From contig NZ_CP162004.1 of the NCBI RefSeq assembly GCF_040822115.1, positions 3,209,001 to 3,273,000 of the forward strand: a DNA stretch of 64,000 bases, in the 5' to 3' direction. How positions within the stretch are numbered: position 1 is the first letter of the stretch; each line of letters begins with the position of its first letter. The notes under the pieces were generated by a model, which made no database searches, was not told the DNA's origin, and saw only the letters and a program-made list of their open reading frames with translations. This DNA comes from Flavobacterium sp. WC2421 (GTDB lineage Bacteria > Bacteroidota > Bacteroidia > Flavobacteriales > Flavobacteriaceae). Below are positions 29,543 through 37,333 of this stretch, piece after piece. The position numbers were made by a program, and so were the translations under genes.

Positions 29543-30001
29543 ATGGATAATGAAAAAGCAATTAGCGTATTAAATTCATTTATAGTAATCAATAATGCTA
29601 GAATTAAAAGATATAAATGGGCATCGACAGATAGCAAGGAATCTTTTTTGAAAAAAACATTTATGAGTTTTCAAAAAACGAGTCTAGCATGTAAAAAAGA
29701 ACTTAGAAAAGAAATTATAAAATTAGGAGGCACACCAATTGAAGAAAAAAGTAAAAATACTTTGCTTCATCACTTTTGGTTGAAGTTTACAAAATTTGTT
29801 TTTAATACTGATTTAAACAATATAATATATTCCTGTGAACGAAATGAGTCTATTATAATTCAAAGTTATTATGAAGCAATATACAGTAATCTAGGCAACC
29901 TTAATTATAAACAAAAGGCGATGCTAAACAATCAATATTTTTTAATTAATGATGATCATGACAAAATGAAATCATTAAACATTCACTCTCATCGTTTATA
30001 A
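29543..30001 (+). CDS. PA2169/DUF2383-type four-helix-bundle protein
   Basis: A 152-residue helical protein. The opening AISVLNSFIVINNARIKRYK, the middle FMSFQKTSLACKKELRKEI with IIKLGGTPIEE, and the SCERNESIIIQSYYEA helix match the DUF2383 layout, a ferritin-like four-helix bundle often found among stress genes. The metal-ligand pattern is not obvious by eye. It stands alone on the plus strand in the stress island. Confidence 0.8.
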   Translation: MDNEKAISVLNSFIVINNARIKRYKWASTDSKESFLKKTFMSFQKTSLACKKELRKEIIKLGGTPIEEKSKNTLLHHFWLKFTKFVFNTDLNNIIYSCERNESIIIQSYYEAIYSNLGNLNYKQKAMLNNQYFLINDDHDKMKSLNIHSHRL

Positions 30002-30111
30002 TATTTATCTAGTAAAATCAAATGTAATCTGAAGAGTCTTAAACAGTATGATTTATTCAAACATAACTATTTTTCAATTACCAAACATTAAACTTAATAA
30101 CACCCACCATT

Positions 30112-30870
30112 TTGATTATTTATTTTAAGAACCTCTTTAGTGATGTAGGTGATGTAACAAAATTTGCATCAAAATTTTTCAAAGAAGCTGTAGCTCCCCC
30201 TTATGAATTTAAAGAATTTATAAAGCAGTGTTATATTATTGGATACAAATCATTGCCCTTAGTAGCCCTTACTGGTTTTATAATGGGCTTAGTACTTACG
30301 CTTCAATCACGTCCTACCCTAGCCAAATTTGGGGCTGAATCTTGGTTACCTGGAATGGTGGCACTTTCATTGATTAGAGAAATTGCTCCTGTGATAACTG
30401 CATTAATTTGTGCAGGTAAAATTTCATCTGGAATTGGTGCTGAACTAGGTTCTATGAAAGTGACTGAACAAATAGATGCTATGGAAGTCGCAGCAATTAA
30501 TCCTTTTAAATACCTCGTTGTTACTCGTATTTTAGCAACTACACTTATGATTCCCATGTTGGTCATCTTCGCAGATGGAATTGGAATATTAGGTGGTTAT
30601 ATAGGAATCAATATGCATGGAGATGTAAATCTATTTAGATATGTTTCTAAAGTTTTCGATTCATTAGCCTTTATTGATATCATTCCTGCAACAATCAAAA
30701 CCTTTTTCTTTGGTTTTTTCATTGGAATGATTGGCTGTTACAAAGGGTTCACCGCCGAGAATGGAACTGAAAGCGTGGGTAAAGCAGCAAATTCAGCAGT
30801 CGTGACTGCATCATTAACTATTTTTATTATAGACATGTTAGCAGTTCAATTAACCGATTTATTTTTTTAG
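30112..30870 (+). CDS. mlaE: MlaE-type ABC transporter permease (lipid transport)
   Basis: The membrane subunit of an MCE-linked ABC transporter that moves phospholipids between membranes. Seen: LVALTGFIMGLVLTLQSRP near residue 44, LIREIAPVITALICAGKISS near residue 87, GSMKVTEQIDAMEV near residue 114, the usual conserved block, and hydrophobic helices to the end. The length of 252 residues is normal. The only suitable start is TTG at 30112 (MIIYFKNLF); no ATG lies early in frame. The ATPase gene begins 1 bp after its stop and the MCE protein gene follows, so the order is mlaE-mlaF-mlaD. Confidence 0.92.
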   Translation: MIIYFKNLFSDVGDVTKFASKFFKEAVAPPYEFKEFIKQCYIIGYKSLPLVALTGFIMGLVLTLQSRPTLAKFGAESWLPGMVALSLIREIAPVITALICAGKISSGIGAELGSMKVTEQIDAMEVAAINPFKYLVVTRILATTLMIPMLVIFADGIGILGGYIGINMHGDVNLFRYVSKVFDSLAFIDIIPATIKTFFFGFFIGMIGCYKGFTAENGTESVGKAANSAVVTASLTIFIIDMLAVQLTDLFF

Positions 30871-30871
30871 A

Positions 30872-31651
30872 ATGAAACAAGAGCACCTAGTTTTAGAAAC
30901 ACCAGTCATTGTAAAAGATGCAACTCCCCTTATTGAAATAAAAGATCTACACAAGTCTTTTGGAAAAAATAGTTCCGTTCTAAAAGGAGTTAACCTTACA
31001 CTTAACAAAGGCAAGGATTTAGTCGTTCTAGGAAAATCTGGATCTGGAAAATCAATAACTATAAAATGCATTGTAGGATTAGTTCAGGCAGATAAAGGAG
31101 AAATAAAAGTATTTGGTCAAGAAATACTTGATTTGCAAACAGAGGAACTAAATAAAATAAGAGTTCGAATTGGTTTTTTATTTCAAAATTCAGCCTTATA
31201 TGATTCTATGACTGTAGAACAAAACCTTGCATTTACTTTAACCCGCCATGTGAAAAATTTAACCGATGAAGAAATAGAAAAGGAAATTATAGATGTATTG
31301 GAAAGTGTTGGATTGGCGGAAGCAATTCATAAAATGCCTTCAGAACTTTCTGGAGGAATGAGAAAAAGAATTGCACTTGCTCGAACTCTAATCTTAAAAC
31401 CCGAAATTATTCTTTATGATGAACCCACTACTGGACTAGATACAATTACTTCTAGGGAAATTAGTGAGTTGATTTTAGAGATAAAGAAAAAAAATAATAC
31501 AACGTCAATTATTATCACCCATGATATGGCTTGTGCAAAACTTACCGCAGACAACATTGCAATATTAAAAGATGGAGTAATTCATGTTGAAGGCAGTTAC
31601 GAAGAATTAGAAAACAGTAAGGACGAATGGGTTCGTTCCTTTTTTATATAA
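30872..31651 (+). CDS. mlaF: MlaF-type ABC transporter ATPase
   Basis: The ATP-binding subunit of the MCE lipid transporter, 259 residues. Walker A GKSGSGKS is near residue 55, Q-loop FLFQNSALYDSMTV near residue 103, signature LSGGMRKRIALA near residue 160, Walker B ILYDEPTTGLD near residue 180 and the switch histidine in IITHDM near residue 213. All catalytic features are present. It is tightly packed behind the permease gene and 23 bp before the MCE gene. Confidence 0.95.
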   Translation: MKQEHLVLETPVIVKDATPLIEIKDLHKSFGKNSSVLKGVNLTLNKGKDLVVLGKSGSGKSITIKCIVGLVQADKGEIKVFGQEILDLQTEELNKIRVRIGFLFQNSALYDSMTVEQNLAFTLTRHVKNLTDEEIEKEIIDVLESVGLAEAIHKMPSELSGGMRKRIALARTLILKPEIILYDEPTTGLDTITSREISELILEIKKKNNTTSIIITHDMACAKLTADNIAILKDGVIHVEGSYEELENSKDEWVRSFFI

Positions 31652-31674
31652 TTAGTTAATTTAAGAATTTAAGA

Positions 31675-32412
31675 ATGAAAAAGGAATCAGGAAGTACATG
31701 GAAATTAGGAATGTTTGTATTAATAGGATTGGTCGCTTTTACGTCCACTATTTATTTTGTTGGAAAACAAAAAAATTTATTTGGCTCTACATTCATTTTA
31801 AACTCACATTTTAAAAATGTAAGTGGTTTAGAAGTGGGGAATAATGTGCTTTTTTCGGGTATAAACGTTGGAACTGTTAGTGAGATTCAATTAATAACAG
31901 ATACATCAGTTGTTGTTCGATTATTAATAGAAAAAGACGTGCAAAAATTCATAAAAAAAGATGCCCATGCAAGCATAGGATCAGATGGATTAATGGGTGA
32001 TAAAGTACTTATTATTTCTCCAGGTACTGCTTCAAAAAATAAAGTAAAGGACAATGATAATATAGCCTCAATAAACCCCATTGAAATGGATGAAATAATG
32101 AGAAGCCTTAAAACCAGTATTGATAATGCTAGCATAATAACCGATGAGCTTGCTCAATTTACTTATAAGATGAATAATGGAAATGGTGCTTTGAATAAAT
32201 TAATTACCGATGAAAAATTTGCTAACAGTCTAACAAAAACACTTACAAACCTACAAACAGGTTCCAAAGGATTGAGTGAGAATATGGAAGCGGCAAAACA
32301 TAATTTTCTACTAAAAGGATATTTTAATAAAAAGAAAAAAGTAGAAGAAAAGAAAATCGAAGAAATAGAAAACGCAAAAAAAGAGAAGATCAATACTGAA
32401 CAAAAAAAATAA
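31675..32412 (+). CDS. mlaD: MlaD-type MCE-domain protein
   Basis: The substrate-binding MCE subunit, anchored in the inner membrane with its domain in the periplasm. A transmembrane helix lies at about residues 10-28, then the MCE domain at about 38-115 with FKNVSGLEVGNNVLFSGINVG and IGSDGLMGDKVLII. The C-terminal third is helical and very rich in K and E. The length of 245 residues suits the short MCE class. It ends the operon, and a terminator follows. No MlaC or MlaB gene is next to it, as is common in Bacteroidetes. Confidence 0.92.
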   Translation: MKKESGSTWKLGMFVLIGLVAFTSTIYFVGKQKNLFGSTFILNSHFKNVSGLEVGNNVLFSGINVGTVSEIQLITDTSVVVRLLIEKDVQKFIKKDAHASIGSDGLMGDKVLIISPGTASKNKVKDNDNIASINPIEMDEIMRSLKTSIDNASIITDELAQFTYKMNNGNGALNKLITDEKFANSLTKTLTNLQTGSKGLSENMEAAKHNFLLKGYFNKKKKVEEKKIEEIENAKKEKINTEQKK

Positions 32413-32492
32413 GATTAAACATTTTAAACAACTGTTTTTTAACGATTAATAAGTAAATAGTAAAACATTACTGATTTTTAAAAATTATAAAG

Positions 32493-32530
32493 AAACACTT
32501 CATTTTTAAATAAATGTGGTGTTTTTTTTT
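32493..32530 (+). terminator. terminator after the mla operon
   Basis: An imperfect stem (32493-32505 with 32512-32524) with one internal mismatch pair ends in a run of nine T or more. Confidence 0.7.
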
Positions 32531-32600
32531 TAAATTATAGCCTATCTCTTCTATAAAATAAACCAAAATAAGTAAATCATATAAATTCTTTAAAAAGTTA

Positions 32601-32635
32601 TGTAAGACTTTCTAGCATAAACCCCCCCACCTTTG
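32601..32635 (+). promoter_or_regulatory. stress-type promoter 2: TGTAA-N23-ACCTTTG
   Basis: TGTAA at 32601-32605, 23 nt, then ACCTTTG at 32629-32635. A run of seven C just before the -7 element is unusual in this AT-rich DNA. It precedes the CsbD-like gene by 25 nt. Confidence 0.65.
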
Positions 32636-32660
32636 TAAAACATATTTCAAATTAAATATA

Positions 32661-32852
32661 ATGAAAAATAAATCAGAAAAAATTAAAGAGACCTGGGAAG
32701 TACAGAAAGCAAAGTTAAAAGAAAAATTTGCTGGACTAACAGATACTGATTTTCTTTTTCTGGAAGGTAAGGAAAATGAAATGATAGAGAAGCTTAAACT
32801 TAAGCTTGGCAAAACAGAAGTTGAAATATACCAAATTCTTAATTCCATTTAA
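32661..32852 (+). CDS. CsbD-like general stress protein
   Basis: A 63-residue, highly charged helical protein: KIKETWEVQKAKLKEKFAGL then DTDFLFLEGKENEMIEKL. The pattern of a lysine-rich helix followed by T-D-x-D-x-x-x-x-E-G matches the CsbD family, small stress proteins of unknown mechanism (sigma-B controlled in Bacillus). It is preceded by a TGTAA-N23-ACCTTTG promoter. Confidence 0.85.
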   Translation: MKNKSEKIKETWEVQKAKLKEKFAGLTDTDFLFLEGKENEMIEKLKLKLGKTEVEIYQILNSI

Positions 32853-32955
32853 TAGCTATTGCAGATAGCTGAATGAATAAAAGTGACTCTTTTCAAAATT
32901 TTACAGCATCAAAAAAAGTAAAAAGTGTTAATAATGTAACTTTTAAATAAAGTTG

Positions 32956-32990
32956 TGTAACAGATTCCTTTAGTAAAATAATGACCTTTG
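32956..32990 (+). promoter_or_regulatory. stress-type promoter 3: TGTAA-N23-ACCTTTG
   Basis: TGTAA at 32956-32960, 23 nt, then ACCTTTG at 32984-32990. The flanks also resemble the fourth copy (TAACAG after the first box, AATGA before the second). It would drive the genes from 33047 onward. Confidence 0.65.
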
Positions 32991-33046
32991 TTATATATAA
33001 AAACAGAAACTCAACAAACAAATATTAATTAATAAAACTAAAGATC

Positions 33047-33199
33047 ATGAGCAATCTACTTTACACATTAGCAGTCATTTTAATCATTTTTTGGGCAATT
33101 GGATTCTTTGCATACAGTTTAGGATCGATAATACATATTTTATTAGTTATTGCAATCATAGCAATAATATTAAGAATAATCCAAGGAAGAAGATTATAA
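33047..33199 (+). CDS. lmo0937-type small membrane protein
   Basis: A 50-residue protein that starts MSNLLYTLAVILIIFWAIGF and ends ILRIIQGRRL. Two hydrophobic helices flank a short SLGSIIH turn. This is the pattern of the lmo0937 family, very small membrane proteins found beside stress genes in many bacteria; their function is unknown. It lies between a TGTAA-N23 promoter and the YtxH gene, and reads as the first gene of that operon. Confidence 0.82.
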   Translation: MSNLLYTLAVILIIFWAIGFFAYSLGSIIHILLVIAIIAIILRIIQGRRL

Positions 33200-33245
33200 A
33201 ATAATCAACTAAAAATTAAAAAAAATTAACATTAAAAAAATTATT

Positions 33246-33539
33246 ATGAAAACAGATAAAGTAATATTAGGAGTATTAGGTGGACTTGCAGCAGGTGCAA
33301 TAATGGGAATCTTATTTGCTCCAGATAAAGGCGAAAAAACTAGAAAAAAAATCAAACGTAAAAGCAATGATTATGCTGATGATTTAAAAGACAAATACGA
33401 GACTGCTTTAGATACTATCTCTAAAAAATATGAAACTCTAAAACAAGAAGGTCAAGATCTTTATATAGAAGGAAAATCAAAATTTGATAAAACAAAAAAA
33501 GAATTGGAAAATTTAGATATCAAGAATTTAAATAACTAA
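33246..33539 (+). CDS. YtxH-domain protein
   Basis: A 97-residue protein. A glycine-rich membrane segment GGLAAGAIMGILFAPDKGEK (about residues 10-29) is followed by a lysine-rich helix KTRKKIKRKS and a coiled coil to the end, the YtxH layout. YtxH proteins are general stress proteins of unknown mechanism. It is the second gene after promoter 3 and is followed at 8 bp by a holin-like membrane protein. Confidence 0.88.
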   Translation: MKTDKVILGVLGGLAAGAIMGILFAPDKGEKTRKKIKRKSNDYADDLKDKYETALDTISKKYETLKQEGQDLYIEGKSKFDKTKKELENLDIKNLNN

Positions 33540-33547
33540 TTTATATT

Positions 33548-33898
33548 ATGAACAATAATACAACATCAACAATAGAAATTCTTTTTGAAAAGGCTGAGAA
33601 TTACACCCGCACTTCTATAGAGTTAGCTAAGCTAAATGTTATAGATAAATCTTCGGACGTTTTATCCTCATTAATTTCAAGACTAGCAATTGCTATTGTT
33701 TTTGTTATGTTCATTTTACTCTTTAATTTTGGTTTGTCTTTTTGGATTGGAGAAACGCTTGGTAACTTCTTTTATGGTTTTTTTATTGTAGCCGCTTTCT
33801 ATCTCATTATTTCTATTGTATTGTATTATTATAAAGATCAATGGATAAAAATGCCAGTGAGCAATTTTATCATTAGAAAAATGCTAAAACAGAAATAA
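33548..33898 (+). CDS. phage-holin-III-like membrane protein (competence/stress type)
   Basis: A 116-residue protein. An N-terminal helix KAENYTRTSIELAKLNVIDK with a short ISRLA stretch leads into two membrane helices (about 42-65 and 72-94) and a charged end. This is the arrangement of the superfamily named after phage holins (DUF1469-like), here found in a chromosomal stress operon. No phage genes are nearby, so a lysis role is unlikely. The next gene starts 1 bp after its stop. Confidence 0.78.
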   Translation: MNNNTTSTIEILFEKAENYTRTSIELAKLNVIDKSSDVLSSLISRLAIAIVFVMFILLFNFGLSFWIGETLGNFFYGFFIVAAFYLIISIVLYYYKDQWIKMPVSNFIIRKMLKQK

Positions 33899-33899
33899 A

Positions 33900-34229
33900 A
33901 TGAAAAAATTAAACGAAACCGATCTTTTAGACCAAACGATTTTAGCTCTAAAAACAAAAAAAGCAGATGAATTCGAATCTCTAAAAGAACAATTTCATTG
34001 CACATATGAGAGCATAAAACTAATGAATTTAATTAAAAATGCTTTTACAGATTTAACAGATTCTCCAGTCATTAAAAATAGCATTCTCAATAATGTCATT
34101 GGTCTATCAACAGGATATTTGTCTAGGAAATTAATATTAGGGAGTTCACAAAATCCTATAAAAAGAGTTTTGGGTTCTGTATTTCAATTTGTAGTTTCTA
34201 ATTTTGTTTCTAAGCACTCCTCTTTATGA
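33900..34229 (+). CDS. protein of unknown function in the YtxH operon
   Basis: A 109-residue, mostly helical protein with an amphipathic N-terminal half (LKTKKADEFESLKEQFHCTY) and a more hydrophobic C-terminal half (NNVIGLSTGYLSRKLILGSS). I do not recognise a domain. Its ATG follows the holin-like gene by 1 bp, so it is co-translated with the membrane protein and probably works with it. It ends the operon lmo0937-like, YtxH, holin-like, unknown. Confidence 0.75.
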   Translation: MKKLNETDLLDQTILALKTKKADEFESLKEQFHCTYESIKLMNLIKNAFTDLTDSPVIKNSILNNVIGLSTGYLSRKLILGSSQNPIKRVLGSVFQFVVSNFVSKHSSL

Positions 34230-34386
34230 TTCAATCAAATTTATTTAAGTTAATAATGCCGTTAATTTATATAAGTAATTGTTTTTCAGACCAATAATTT
34301 ACTTTTAAAAGGCATACGATTTATTTATAACTATTTAAGATTTCATGAATTGTTGTCGGTAAATCACAAAAAAGTAGCTTTTTATT

Positions 34387-35130
34387 ATGGACATGAAAAT
34401 GAAAAAAGAAGATTTGATAATTACTAATTTGCAGCTTGAATTTCAAAATAATGAAAAAGAAAAAAAAGCAGCTGAACTAATTATCGCCAATACCGAACTC
34501 GCCTTTCAAAATGATGAAAAAGAGAAAAGAGCGGCTGAATTAATTATTGCCAATAAAGAACTTGCTTTTCAAAATGATGAAAAGGAAAAAAGAGCGGCTG
34601 AATTAATTATTGCCAATAAAGAGCTTGCCTTTCAAAATGATGAAAAAGAAAAAAGAGCAGCTGAATTAATTATTGCCAATAAAGAGCTCGCCTTTCAAAA
34701 TGATGAAAAAGAAAAAAGAGCAGCTGAATTAATTATTGCTAATAAAGAGCTCGCCTTTCAAAATGATGAAAAAGAAAAAAGAGCAGCTGAATTAATTATT
34801 GCTAATAAAGAGCTCGCCTTTCAAAATGATGAAAAAGAAAAAAGAGCAGCTGAATTAATGGCTACTAATTTAGAACTTAAGAATGCCGAAGAATCCCAAA
34901 AAGAATATATCCGAGGATTAGAAAAAATTATGTACATGACTTCCCATAAAGTAAGACAACCAATAGCCAATATTATAGGTTTGTCTCAAGTCATTGATTT
35001 ATCCAACGATTCAAAAGAAGAAATTAATCAATCTATAGGTTACATTAAAGACTCCGCTTTATCACTAGACCTTTTAACTAGAGAATTAAATGCACATGTT
35101 TTATACCTAAAGAAAAAAGTGAAAATGTAA
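34387..35130 (+). CDS. coiled-coil repeat protein with a lone histidine-kinase DHp domain
   Basis: A 247-residue soluble protein. Residues 12 to about 158 are seven copies of the 21-residue unit IANKELAFQNDEKEKRAAEL, the same unit as in the hybrid kinase at 20906. A DHp (HisKA-like) segment follows: YMTSHKVRQPIANIIGLSQV with the H-box His187, and a second helix ending near residue 240. There is no HATPase domain and the frame ends cleanly, so it cannot phosphorylate itself. It may form mixed coiled coils with the hybrid kinase and be a phosphate acceptor or an inhibitor; that is inference. Confidence 0.85.
   Translation: MDMKMKKEDLIITNLQLEFQNNEKEKKAAELIIANTELAFQNDEKEKRAAELIIANKELAFQNDEKEKRAAELIIANKELAFQNDEKEKRAAELIIANKELAFQNDEKEKRAAELIIANKELAFQNDEKEKRAAELIIANKELAFQNDEKEKRAAELMATNLELKNAEESQKEYIRGLEKIMYMTSHKVRQPIANIIGLSQVIDLSNDSKEEINQSIGYIKDSALSLDLLTRELNAHVLYLKKKVKM
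34420..34860 (+). repeat. seven tandem 63-bp units in the DHp-only gene
   Basis: Units 4-7 are almost identical at the DNA level, including the CTCGCC codons in the last three. They match the repeat of the kinase gene at 21941-22444 in length, phase and encoded sequence (D instead of E at one site, A instead of N at another). Confidence 0.9.
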
Positions 35131-35154
35131 ATCAAATTTATCTATATAAAAGAT

Positions 35155-35192
35155 TTCCCCTTACTACAAATTGTAATAAGGGGAATTTTTTT
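35155..35192 (+). terminator. terminator after the DHp-only gene
   Basis: A 15-nt stem with one mismatch (35155-35169 with 35171-35185) is followed by seven T. The rest of the gap to 35463 holds promoter 4 and no gene. Confidence 0.8.
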
Positions 35193-35392
35193 ATACCTAA
35201 TGGACACAACATGGTTTTCGAACTCTTTTGCTATTTTCTAAATCTCACTTTATTTCTCTGAAATTGAAATAAATACTGCTATTGTAAAATAAAAGCAGTA
35301 CTACCATTATTTTGTAAAAAACTAACATTGAGCATTTTATCATATTTTATAAATATACTATCAGTGAATTATAAAACAATGAAAGTTAATAG

Positions 35393-35427
35393 TATAACAG
35401 GTAAGAGGCATTAACAATGAACCTTTG
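35393..35427 (+). promoter_or_regulatory. stress-type promoter 4: TATAA-N23-ACCTTTG
   Basis: TATAA (one change from TGTAA) at 35393-35397, 23 nt, then ACCTTTG at 35421-35427. It is followed at 36 nt by the ATG of the Ig-DUF3494 gene. Confidence 0.55.
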
Positions 35428-35463
35428 TTCCACATAACAATCAATCCCCAAAATTAAATAAAA

Positions 35464-37254
35464 ATGAAAACAAAAAAATTACTATTAACCGTCGCAGTAC
35501 TCTTTATTGCATTATTTTATGGTTGTGCAAAAGATGATTTTCAAGAAATAGATGGTGTTTGTCCGCTTGTGACAATTACCAGTCCTATTAATGGAGCTAC
35601 AAATGTTCCCCTTGATCAAATAATTACTGTAAGCTTTAATGAAGAAATGAATGCTGAAACTATAAATCAGTCTTCATTTACTTTAAATGGAACTTCTCAA
35701 GTTGCTGGTGTAGTTACATACAGCGGAACTACTGCAACTTTTACCCCATCCGCTTTACTTACCCCTAATACAACGTACAGCGCAAGAATAACAAGAACTG
35801 TAAAAGATCTTACGGGTAACGCATTACAAACCGAAACTATTTGGACTTTCAGTACTGGTTTAACTATTACCCCAATGGTATCTTCTACTGATCCTGAAAA
35901 TAACACCAATAATGTTGTTTTAAACAAATTAGTAAGTGTTAATTTCAATATGCCAATGAAAGCTTCAACTATTAATACAACTAACTTTACTTTAAAACAA
36001 GGAACTACAGCAGTTTCAGGAACTGTATCGTATAGTGGTACTACTGCTATCTTTACTCCAACAGGACCTTTAGCTCCTAATACTGTATACACAGCAACAG
36101 TTTCTAAAGCAGTTACAAATTTAGATAATACTGCATTATTAAGTGACTATGTATGGAAATTTACAACGGGTGCTTTAGTAGCTCCTACAGTAACTGCAAC
36201 AGATCCAATAAACAATACGACAGGAATTAATCTAAATCAAACGGTTACAGCTAACTTTAGTATGATTATGGATCCGTTAACAATTAATGGAACGACTTTT
36301 ACTTTAAAACAAGGTATAACAACAATTGCAGGAACAGTAAGCTATTCTGGAACAACTGCCTCTTTTAATCCAACAAATGATCTATTGGAAGGGAAACTTT
36401 ATACTGCGACAATTACAACTGGTGCAAAAAATGCTGCAGGTGTTGCTTTAGCTAATGATTATGTATGGAGCTTTACAACATTGGTTACAAACCCAACTAT
36501 CCCTTCTACTTCAAAATTAACTTTCGGAGTCTTTGGTGGAAATGCTGGAATAACGAATCAAGGATTATTAACAAGAATTAATAATGGAGGAATTGGTACA
36601 ACAGCTGCTTCTACATTAGTAACAGGTTTTACAGATATTTTAGCTTCACCATTTGAAGTATATACTGTTACACCTCTTAATAACGGTCTTGTAGCTGGTG
36701 GAGTCTTTGCTGCAGCACCTGCACCAGGAAATGGTACAAAAGCACAAATAGCACTTGAAGGATTGAATGCTGCAAGAGATGTTTATAATAGTATTTCTCC
36801 AGCTTCGAAACCAGGTGGAAGTGATCAAGGATCTGGTGAATTAGGAGCCTTATCATTGGCGCCTGGTGTGTATAAATCAGCAAGTGGTACCTATAAAATT
36901 ACAAATGGTGATTTAGAATTAGATGCACAAGGTGATGCAAATGCAGTTTGGTATTTCCAAGCAGCATCATCCCTAACAGTGGGATCTCCAGCAGCTTCTA
37001 GAAGTGTTAAATTTAAAAATGGAGTTGGTTCAGCAAATAATGTGTATTGGTACGTAGGTAGCACAGCCGTAATTAACTACGGTGGTGGTGGTGTAATGGT
37101 AGGAAACATTATTGCTAATAATGGTGTGACATTGTCTTCTCCAGGAAATAGTACAACTCTTGTAGGTCAAGAAACAGTATTAAATGGTAGAGCTATTTCA
37201 TTAGTTTCTTCTGTAACTATGGTAAATACAATTATTAATATCCCTGCTAATTAA
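35464..37254 (+). CDS. lipoprotein with three Ig-like (SbsA/Big_5 type) domains and a DUF3494 ice-binding-like domain
   Basis: An exported protein of 596 residues with lipobox FYGC at about residues 18-21. Three repeats of about 100 residues follow (about 35-130, 133-235, 238-340), each with a P-x-N-x-x-T-N/G start, V-x-F-x-x-x-M, G-T-V-x-Y-S-G-T-T-A and a W-x-F-x-T ending, as in bacterial Ig-like domains of the SbsA type. The last 240 residues are a DUF3494 domain with LGALSLAPGVYKSASGTYKI and AVWYFQAASSL. Known relatives are ice-binding adhesins. It has its own TGTAA-like promoter, and an OmpA gene follows. Confidence 0.9.
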   Translation: MKTKKLLLTVAVLFIALFYGCAKDDFQEIDGVCPLVTITSPINGATNVPLDQIITVSFNEEMNAETINQSSFTLNGTSQVAGVVTYSGTTATFTPSALLTPNTTYSARITRTVKDLTGNALQTETIWTFSTGLTITPMVSSTDPENNTNNVVLNKLVSVNFNMPMKASTINTTNFTLKQGTTAVSGTVSYSGTTAIFTPTGPLAPNTVYTATVSKAVTNLDNTALLSDYVWKFTTGALVAPTVTATDPINNTTGINLNQTVTANFSMIMDPLTINGTTFTLKQGITTIAGTVSYSGTTASFNPTNDLLEGKLYTATITTGAKNAAGVALANDYVWSFTTLVTNPTIPSTSKLTFGVFGGNAGITNQGLLTRINNGGIGTTAASTLVTGFTDILASPFEVYTVTPLNNGLVAGGVFAAAPAPGNGTKAQIALEGLNAARDVYNSISPASKPGGSDQGSGELGALSLAPGVYKSASGTYKITNGDLELDAQGDANAVWYFQAASSLTVGSPAASRSVKFKNGVGSANNVYWYVGSTAVINYGGGGVMVGNIIANNGVTLSSPGNSTTLVGQETVLNGRAISLVSSVTMVNTIINIPAN

Positions 37255-37276
37255 GTAAACAATCAAAGTTTTAAAT

Positions 37277-37296
37277 ATCCCGTCTTAGGGCGGGAT
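37277..37296 (+). terminator. weak hairpin between the Ig-DUF3494 gene and the OmpA gene
   Basis: ATCCCG (37277-37282) pairs with CGGGAT (37291-37296). The stem is short and no strong T tract follows, so read-through into the next gene, which starts 38 bp later, is likely. Confidence 0.4.
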
Positions 37297-37333
37297 TCAT
37301 TTAAATAAAACCTAATAATAAAATACATCAAAA

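Noticed and set aside
33548..33898. Holin-like protein as a sign of prophage
   Set aside because: Neighbours are stress genes (YtxH, lmo0937-type) and there are no capsid, integrase or lysin genes.
35697..36092. Minus-strand open frame of 131 codons
   Set aside because: It is antisense to the Ig-like repeats and reflects their regular T- and V-rich coding, with no start signal.
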